NCBI GenBank assembly: GCA_902761395.1
Contig: CACWKJ010000048.1
Span: 1 to 7,429, forward strand
Direction: 5' to 3'
Origin: an uncultured Elusimicrobium sp.
GTDB lineage: Bacteria > Elusimicrobiota > Endomicrobiia > Endomicrobiales > Endomicrobiaceae
DNA length: 7,429 bases
A model generated the notes under the pieces. It made no database searches and was not told the origin of the DNA. It worked only from the letters and a program-made list of their open reading frames with translations. Positions within the stretch are counted from its first letter, which is position 1, and the number at the start of each line of letters is the position of its first letter. This document shows, piece by piece, positions 1 through 4,157 of this stretch. The position numbers and the translations under genes are program-made.

Positions 1-643
1 AGATGTTGCAGCTCAATATCTTAATGTAGAAAACACAATTGAAATCGGTCCTGATGAAGAAATTAACAACGATGATATTACAAGACATGGTTTTGTTTCA
101 GCACAAGTAAATTTTAAACCCGGCCTCATAGAAGATATGGAAGGAAATTACAGAATTTATGCTTGGGGTTTACTTGATGGTGGCACAAAATGGGAAAATG
201 ATGAACAAACAACGGATTATGGTTTCGGCGTTAGTATAGATCAACAAATTTCAGATATTTTCGGTGTATTTGCAAGATATAGTTGGAAAAGAGATGATGC
301 TGTTTCTTCTGCAATTAGCACTTTTGACGGCGACTATAATTCTCCTTGCAATCAGACATGGAGTATCGGTGCACAAGCAAAAATTAAAGCTTTGGGTGAT
401 GAAGATATTGTAGGTTTGGCTTTCGGCCAAATGATGGTTTCCGATAAAGCAAAAGATGCTTATGGATTAGATTTCAAAGCGGAAGATCATTTAGAAGTTT
501 ATTACAGCTGGAATATAAGTGACTATTTAGCCGTTACACCAAGCATTCAGTATGTAAACAATCTTTGCGGTGGAATGTCTGAAGAGTTTGGAACAGATAA
601 TTCCGCTTTCGTAGGTTCAATAAGAATGCAAATAGGTTTCTAA
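1..643 (+). CDS. OprB-like outer-membrane porin, C-terminal part (5' end outside window)
   Basis: The frame is open from base 2 with no stop, giving 213 visible residues and no convincing start; the Met at 137 has no ribosome binding site and lies inside the conserved domain, so the gene begins upstream. The text has the alternating polar/aromatic pattern of a beta-barrel and resembles the C-terminal half of carbohydrate-selective porins of the OprB family: YGFGVSIDQQ then GVFARYSW, a W-S-I-G strand, a D-x-V-G-L-A-F-G strand, a V-Y-Y-S-W strand, and LAVTPSIQYVNN near the end. The last residues (SIRMQIGF) match the terminal-Phe beta-signal read by the BAM complex. By family, it would let small solutes, possibly sugars, cross the outer membrane. 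In several lineages such porins carry an N-terminal SLH domain binding cell-wall polymer; that part is not visible. Two stop codons follow in tandem (641-646). Porin-type barrel is fairly secure; the OprB assignment and substrate are inference. Confidence 0.65.
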   Translation, partial: DVAAQYLNVENTIEIGPDEEINNDDITRHGFVSAQVNFKPGLIEDMEGNYRIYAWGLLDGGTKWENDEQTTDYGFGVSIDQQISDIFGVFARYSWKRDDAVSSAISTFDGDYNSPCNQTWSIGAQAKIKALGDEDIVGLAFGQMMVSDKAKDAYGLDFKAEDHLEVYYSWNISDYLAVTPSIQYVNNLCGGMSEEFGTDNSAFVGSIRMQIGF

Positions 644-680
644 TAAAACGTCGTGACGAGAATTTACTTTCTCCACAGAA

Positions 681-731
681 GAAAACGGATGCAGTTTTAT
701 GCCAACAAACTCTGCATCCGTTTTCCTTTTT
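681..731 (+). terminator. Rho-independent terminator after the porin gene
   Basis: A perfect 14-bp stem (681-694 with 712-725, core CGGATGCAG/CTGCATCCG) closes a 17-nt loop and is followed by CTTTTT. It starts 37 bp after the porin stop and ends 29 bp before the hydrogenase start, so it separates the two genes. The A-rich 5' arm gives a T-rich 3' arm, which extends the U tract. Confidence 0.88.
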
Positions 732-760
732 CATTTTAAAATTGATAGAATATATATATT

Positions 761-2188
761 ATGAAACAGGAAATAAATTATTCGGAATATTTTAAAACAA
801 AAGTATTGGAAGAAATTTGCAGATTGTTTTTTGAAAACAATCTTGATGACATAAATCATTTGCCTTTTAACATTATACCTAAAGGTAGTGATGCTCAGGC
901 TCGTTGTTGTGTGTATAAGGAAAGAGCAATTTTAAAATTAAGAACTCTTGCGGCACTCGGCTATTCCATAAACGATGTCGATGAGGCATTGCCTTTATCG
1001 GATTACCTTAAGCCGGAAAATGAAAAAAAATATAAAACAAACAACAAACTTTTAACCGTGCTTGAGTCCGCATGTTCGGCTTGTGTTAAAAGCAGATTCA
1101 TGGTAAGTGAAATATGTAAAGAATGCTTATCCAGAAAATGTATAAATGCCTGTAATTTCGGAGCAATATCTTTTGAAGATCATAAAGCACATATAGATAC
1201 GGATAAATGTAAAAACTGCGGAAAATGTAAAGAAGCCTGCCCTTACAATGCAATTTTAAAACTTGTTGTTCCATGCGAAGAAGCCTGTCCCGTAAATGCA
1301 ATAAAAAAAGACGGTAAAGGCAGAGCAAACATTGATCACAGTTTATGCATAAGTTGCGGAAAATGTATAAGTGCTTGTCCGTTCGGTGCCATAATGGTAA
1401 GAAGACAACTTCTTGATGTTCTAAAACTTTTGCATACAAAAAAACTTGTAGCATTAATAGCACCTTCCATAACCGGACAGTTCGGTGCTTCTGTCGGCAA
1501 AATTACAACCGCTCTTAAACAAATAGGTTTTGAACATGTTTTTGAAGTTGCTTTAGGTGCTGATATAACAGCAAAAAAAGAAGCGGAAGAATTTGAAAAC
1601 AAGTTGGTAATAAACAAACAACAATTTATGACAACATCGTGTTGCCATGCTTATATAAGATTGGTAAAAAAACATCTTGAAAAATTAAAACCGTTTGTGT
1701 CGGATACTTATACACCAATGCACTATACAGCAGAAATTGCAAAGCAAAAATATCCGGACTGTATTACGGTATTTATAGGACCTTGCTTATCGAAAAGAAA
1801 AGAAGCACAGGAAGATCCTTTGATAGATTATGTTTTAACATTTCAGGAATTGCAGGCAATAATTAATACGAAACATATAAACATAGATTTATGTCAAGAA
1901 ACCACATCGGAAGATGTTCCTACAAAATATGCAAGAGAGTTTGCCGTTACCGGCGGAGTATCTCAAGCATTAAAACATTACTTAAGAATTGATACGAAAT
2001 TTATAAAAGATGAACTTATTACCGATTTGGATAAGAAAAATGTTTTAAAACTTTCCGCATATGCCGACGGGCATTGTAATTCAAACCTGATAGAAGTTAT
2101 GGTATGTAAAGGCGGATGTGTCGGCGGATGCGAAACAATAAAACCGATAAAACAAGCAAACGAAGATGTTAAAAAGTTTTCTAAATAA
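761..2188 (+). CDS. [FeFe]-hydrogenase, monomeric group B type with multiple N-terminal [4Fe-4S] motifs
   Basis: A 475-residue cytoplasmic enzyme expected to interconvert protons and H2 with ferredoxin as partner. The N-terminal segment RCCVYKERAI (48-57) plus LAALG resembles the lead-in of group B (CpIII-like) hydrogenases. Iron-sulfur cysteines follow: C105/C108; C119-x2-C122-x4-C127-x3-C131; C150-x2-C153-x2-C156-x3-C160-P; PCEEACP (C172, C176); and C196-x2-C199-x2-C202-x3-C206-P. The catalytic H-cluster motifs are all present: L1 TSCCHAY (C294, the likely proton-relay Cys, and C295), L2 GPCLSKRKE (C342, K345), L3 EVMVCKGGCVGGC (C449, C453). So the four cluster ligands and the lysine that holds the diiron site are kept. 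Oddities against group A enzymes are His for Pro in L1, Gly for Met in L2, and an extra C457 in L3. No maturase genes (hydE, hydF, hydG) are nearby. The ATG at 761 is the only early start; upstream is AT-rich with no Shine-Dalgarno. A TAGAAT at 746-751 would imply an almost leaderless mRNA. Enzyme class secure; direction of catalysis unknown. Confidence 0.93.
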   Translation: MKQEINYSEYFKTKVLEEICRLFFENNLDDINHLPFNIIPKGSDAQARCCVYKERAILKLRTLAALGYSINDVDEALPLSDYLKPENEKKYKTNNKLLTVLESACSACVKSRFMVSEICKECLSRKCINACNFGAISFEDHKAHIDTDKCKNCGKCKEACPYNAILKLVVPCEEACPVNAIKKDGKGRANIDHSLCISCGKCISACPFGAIMVRRQLLDVLKLLHTKKLVALIAPSITGQFGASVGKITTALKQIGFEHVFEVALGADITAKKEAEEFENKLVINKQQFMTTSCCHAYIRLVKKHLEKLKPFVSDTYTPMHYTAEIAKQKYPDCITVFIGPCLSKRKEAQEDPLIDYVLTFQELQAIINTKHINIDLCQETTSEDVPTKYAREFAVTGGVSQALKHYLRIDTKFIKDELITDLDKKNVLKLSAYADGHCNSNLIEVMVCKGGCVGGCETIKPIKQANEDVKKFSK

Positions 2189-2199
2189 ATTTGGCGAAA

Positions 2200-2312
2200 C
2201 GGATTTGTCTTTTAAGTTCTAACTTTGTATTTGCCTCCTTCGAGTACTCATCGCTTCGCTATTATTTAAGTACACTTCAGTCGGCAAATACCTTGTTATA
2301 ACTTAAAATCCG
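2200..2312. repeat. Long imperfect inverted repeat (MITE- or REP-like element, or structured RNA)
   Basis: Starting 11 bp after the hydrogenase stop, the arms 2212-2235 and 2283-2306 match at 20 of 24 positions when one is reverse-complemented. They include a perfect TTTTAAGTT/AACTTAAAA (2210-2218 with 2300-2308) and a perfect GTATTTGCC/GGCAAATAC (2227-2235 with 2283-2291). The pairing is extended outward by CGGAT/ATCCG (2200-2204 with 2308-2312). The loop contains another short stem, GTACT/AGTAC (2244-2248 with 2269-2273). No T tract follows on the + strand, so it is not a standard terminator. No target-site duplication is evident and it encodes nothing. It could be a non-autonomous mobile element, a dispersed palindromic repeat, or a 3'-UTR structure of the hydrogenase mRNA. 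Confidence 0.7.
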
Positions 2313-2366
2313 TAAATCCTTTGAGAGCCGATAACGACAATAATAACGAAAAAAATATATAAAAAT

Positions 2367-2395
2367 TTTACAACATTTTTCTTTTTTAATATAAT
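2367..2395 (+). promoter_or_regulatory. Sigma70-type promoter of glnA
   Basis: TTTACA (2367-2372, five of six matches to TTGACA) is separated by exactly 17 bp from a perfect TATAAT (2390-2395). The start site would be near 2402, giving a leader of about 29 nt with the ribosome binding site in it. An A/T-only run (2350-2369) just upstream resembles an UP element. Two direct copies of ATAACGA (2331-2337, 2343-2349; 12 bp period) lie further upstream and may be a protein-binding site, which is inference. Confidence 0.82.
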
Positions 2396-2400
2396 GTTGT
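2370..2400. promoter_or_regulatory. Inverted repeat spanning the glnA -35 and -10 (candidate operator)
   Basis: ACAACATT (2370-2377) and AATGTTGT (2393-2400) are perfect 8-bp inverted repeats with 15 bp between them, a centre-to-centre distance of 23 bp, or about two helical turns. The left half overlaps the end of the -35 hexamer and the right half overlaps the -10. A dimeric regulator bound here would block RNA polymerase, as expected for nitrogen control of glnA. It does not match the GlnR/TnrA consensus (TGTNAN7TNACA), so the regulator is unknown. Confidence 0.5.
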
Positions 2401-2419
2401 TTCAATCATAAATTTCCGT

Positions 2420-2425
2420 AAGGAG
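2420..2425 (+). promoter_or_regulatory. Strong Shine-Dalgarno of glnA
   Basis: AAGGAG sits 5 nt before the ATG at 2431 and fixes that start. It shows that this organism uses Shine-Dalgarno initiation, in contrast to the hydrogenase gene upstream. Confidence 0.92.
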
Positions 2426-2430
2426 ATATC

Positions 2431-3759
2431 ATGGGATATACTAAACAAGACGTTATTAAAATCATTAAAGAACAAGATGTAAAATTTATCAGATTACAGT
2501 TTACCGATATTTTCGGCCAGCTTAAAAATGTTGCAATAACCGCAAATCAAATAGAAAAAGCCTTAGACAACAAATGTATGTTCGACGGTTCTTCGATTGA
2601 AGGTTTTGCAAGAATCGAAGAAAGCGATATGTACTTATATCCCGATCCCGACACATTTGTAATATTTCCGTGGAAACAGGAAGAAGGTAAAGTCGCAAGA
2701 TTAATTTGCGACATTTATACTCCCGACGGAAAACCTTTTGAAGGTTGTCCGAGAAATATTTTAAAAAGAAGTTTAAAAAATGCCGCAAAGTTAGGTTATA
2801 CATTTAATGTAGGTTCCGAACTTGAATTCTTTTTATTCTTAACCGACGAGCAGGGAAAGCCTACAACAAAAACTCATGATGCTGCAGGATACTTTGATCT
2901 TGCTCCTATAGATTTAGGTGAAAGTGCAAGAAAAGAAATGTGTTTAACTCTTGAAGATATGGGATTTGAAATTGAAGCAGCACACCACGAAGTTGCAAGA
3001 GGCCAACACGAAATAGATTTTAAATATGCGGATGCTTTAAAAACAGCAGACAACATAAACACTTTTAAATTGGTAGTTAAAACAATAGCACAAAAACACG
3101 GACTGCATGCAACATTTATGCCGAAACCGATATTCGGTATTTGCGGTTCCGGTATGCACATAAATCAATCGTTATTTAAAAACGGTAAAAATGCTTTTTA
3201 CGACGAAAAAGATAAATTGGGGCTCTCAAAAATAGCATATAAATATATTGCAGGATTAATGTATCACATAAAATCTTTCTCTGCAATTTCCAATCCGCTT
3301 GTAAACTCTTATAAGAGATTGGTTCCCGGATATGAAGCTCCGGTTTATATTGCTTGGTCTGCAAGAAACAGAAGTCCGTTGGTAAGAATACCTGCAGCAA
3401 GAGGTGCTTCTACCAGAATAGAATTAAGAAATCCGGATCCTTCGGCAAATCCTTACTTTTTATTGGCATCTTGTTTAGCTGCCGGAATTGACGGAATAAC
3501 AAAGAACATGAAAATAAAACCTGCTGTTGACAGAAATATTTATCAAATGACAAAAGAAGAAAGAGATAAAGCAGGTATAGAAAACTTGCCTCACAATTTA
3601 ATAAATGCGGTTAAAGCAATGCAAAAGAGTGACTTAATAAAAGAAACTCTCGGCAATCATGCTTTCAATCTATACACAAAATCTAAAATTGATGAGTGGG
3701 ATGCTTACAGAACAAAAGTTCATCAATGGGAAATTGATGAATACCTTATAAACTACTAA
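2431..3759 (+). CDS. glnA: Glutamine synthetase, type I-alpha
   Basis: A 442-residue cytoplasmic enzyme that joins ammonia to glutamate using ATP; by family it works as a dodecamer and is the main entry of ammonia into metabolism. The length and text closely follow Bacillus subtilis GlnA (444 residues). Visible motifs: FDGSSIEGFARIEESDM (51-67), with R61 at the place of the feedback-inhibition arginine R62 of B. subtilis; metal-binding GSELEFFLF (E130, E132); HHEVARGQHEID (E187, E194); GSGMH (H243); the substrate-gating loop NSYKRLVPGYEAP (E302); and RGASTRIELRNPDPSANPY (E331). The large insertion of the GSI-beta class and its adenylylated tyrosine region are absent, so control is expected by feedback inhibition and transcription, not by GlnE. 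It has its own promoter, ribosome binding site and terminator, so it is monocistronic. No regulator gene is adjacent. No damage or missing catalytic residue seen. Confidence 0.98.
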   Translation: MGYTKQDVIKIIKEQDVKFIRLQFTDIFGQLKNVAITANQIEKALDNKCMFDGSSIEGFARIEESDMYLYPDPDTFVIFPWKQEEGKVARLICDIYTPDGKPFEGCPRNILKRSLKNAAKLGYTFNVGSELEFFLFLTDEQGKPTTKTHDAAGYFDLAPIDLGESARKEMCLTLEDMGFEIEAAHHEVARGQHEIDFKYADALKTADNINTFKLVVKTIAQKHGLHATFMPKPIFGICGSGMHINQSLFKNGKNAFYDEKDKLGLSKIAYKYIAGLMYHIKSFSAISNPLVNSYKRLVPGYEAPVYIAWSARNRSPLVRIPAARGASTRIELRNPDPSANPYFLLASCLAAGIDGITKNMKIKPAVDRNIYQMTKEERDKAGIENLPHNLINAVKAMQKSDLIKETLGNHAFNLYTKSKIDEWDAYRTKVHQWEIDEYLINY

Positions 3760-3787
3760 ACGACAATTTACAATATTATAATTTACT

Positions 3788-3815
3788 AAAAAAAGCACCG
3801 AAAGGTGCTTTTTTT
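3788..3815 (+). terminator. Rho-independent terminator of glnA
   Basis: The core stem AGCACC/GGTGCT (3794-3799 with 3804-3809) closes a GAAA tetraloop (3800-3803) and is flanked by an A run and a T7 tract, so the paired region can extend to 12 bp. It begins 28 bp after the glnA stop. The A run on the 5' side also gives a U tract on the other strand, so it could act in both directions. Confidence 0.95.
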
Positions 3816-3819
3816 ATGC

Positions 3820-3897
3820 AAAGAAAAAGCCCTTGGTGAAAGGGACAGTTATGGCAGTCCGTACCACAAGTTTTACTTGTACTACATCACCAAGGGC
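3820..3897 (-). ncRNA. Candidate independently transcribed small RNA, about 78 nt, three-way-junction fold
   Basis: Read on the minus strand, the 5' end GCCCTTGGTGA (3897-3887) pairs perfectly over 11 bp with TCACCAAGGGC (3839-3829), which is followed at once by TTTTTCTTT (3828-3820). The closing stem therefore doubles as an intrinsic terminator. Inside it are two hairpins: ACAAGT-AAA-ACTTGT (3880-3866, possibly extended by GT/AC with a 3-nt bulge) and GGAC/GTCC (3860-3857 with 3846-3843) with the 10-nt loop TGCCATAACT. A near-consensus promoter places the start at about 3897, the first base of the stem. There is no open frame of any length. It lacks the SRP RNA core (GGAAG...AGCAGCC), a tRNA T-loop or CCA, and 6S RNA size. 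It lies just past glnA on the opposite strand without overlapping the coding region. I do not recognise the family. The fold and the signals are visible; that it is transcribed is inference. Confidence 0.62.
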
Positions 3898-3903
3898 AAT
3901 ACA

Positions 3904-3932
3904 AGTATAACTGCTGACTAAACAGTTGTCAA
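3904..3932 (-). promoter_or_regulatory. Sigma70-type promoter of the minus-strand small RNA
   Basis: On the minus strand a perfect TTGACA (3932-3927) is followed by exactly 17 bp and TATACT (3909-3904, five of six). The predicted start, 7 nt beyond, coincides with the first base of the RNA's 11-bp closing stem. The -35 lies within a copy of the GTTRTYMAC repeat (3925-3933), so a protein bound to that repeat would compete with RNA polymerase. Confidence 0.72.
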
Positions 3933-4090
3933 CAATTTTTTTCTGTTTAATAACAGGTAAAATAGTTATCAACTGTTACCATTGCAGGTATTATTTACTC
4001 GGTAAATGCAATAAAAAAACAAAAGTTATCCACAAGTTGTTAACAGACGTTTATAAAATTAAAAATTAGAAATTTTTAAATAACATATAA
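3919..4090. other. Cluster of DnaA-box-like repeats and palindromes with an A+T-rich flank (possible replication or regulatory site)
   Basis: Four same-strand 9-mers share GTTRTYMAC: GTTGTCAAC (3925-3933), GTTATCAAC (3965-3973), GTTATCCAC (4025-4033) and GTTGTTAAC (4036-4044). Shifted by one base, the third is a perfect DnaA box, TTATCCACA (4026-4034); the other three differ from it at two positions. AACAG and CTGTT alternate between them (3921-3925, 3943-3947, 3952-3956, 3973-3977, 4042-4046), making several short inverted repeats such as TAAACAG/CTGTTTA (3919-3925 with 3943-3949) and TAACAG/CTGTTA (3951-3956 with 3973-3978). From 4050 to 4090 the DNA is almost pure A+T, like an unwinding element. 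Together this resembles a small origin, a DnaA-binding cluster or an operator array. Against a chromosomal origin, no dnaA, dnaN, parB or rpmH is present and the flanking genes converge on the site. Confidence 0.4.
3981..4012. repeat. Bulged hairpin ATTGCA/TGCAAT
   Basis: ATTGCA (3981-3986) pairs with TGCAAT (4007-4012), and inside it TTTAC (3994-3998) pairs with GTAAA (4002-4006) around a TCG loop, leaving a 7-nt bulge on the 5' side. An A run follows on the + strand, so it is not a terminator in that direction. It lies between the second and third 9-mer repeats. Confidence 0.4.
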
Positions 4091-4130
4091 AAGAAAAAGG
4101 CCGGAATAAAAATTTCCCGGCCTTTTTTTA
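4088..4130 (-). terminator. Rho-independent terminator of the autotransporter gene, likely bidirectional
   Basis: The stem AAAAAGGCCGG/CCGGCCTTTTT (4094-4104 with 4117-4127) has a 12-nt loop. On the minus strand the GC core is followed by TTTTTCTTTT (4098-4089), 53 bp after the autotransporter stop codon ends at 4158. On the + strand a T7 tract also follows, so it would stop transcription from either side. Confidence 0.92.
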
Positions 4131-4157
4131 TTTTCACATATTGCAAAACATATTATA

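Noticed and set aside
534..734. A 66-codon minus-strand frame overlapping the porin end and its terminator
   Set aside because: It runs through the porin coding region and the terminator hairpin, lacks a start signal, and the porin frame is clearly the real one.
2431..3759. Adenylylation-controlled glutamine synthetase (GSI-beta)
   Set aside because: The protein is only 442 residues, lacks the beta-specific insertion and adenylylation-site region, and aligns best with the GSI-alpha form of B. subtilis.
3820..3897. tRNA, SRP RNA, 6S RNA or an integron attC site
   Set aside because: The closing stem is 11 bp, there is no T-loop GTTCRA, no SRP GGAAG/AGCAGCC core, the length is too short for 6S RNA, and the ends lack the GTTRRRY/RYYYAAC core of attC.
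3961..3972. A second minus-strand promoter using TTGATA at 3972-3967
   Set aside because: No acceptable -10 hexamer lies 16-18 bp downstream; the only candidate at 17 bp is TAAACA.
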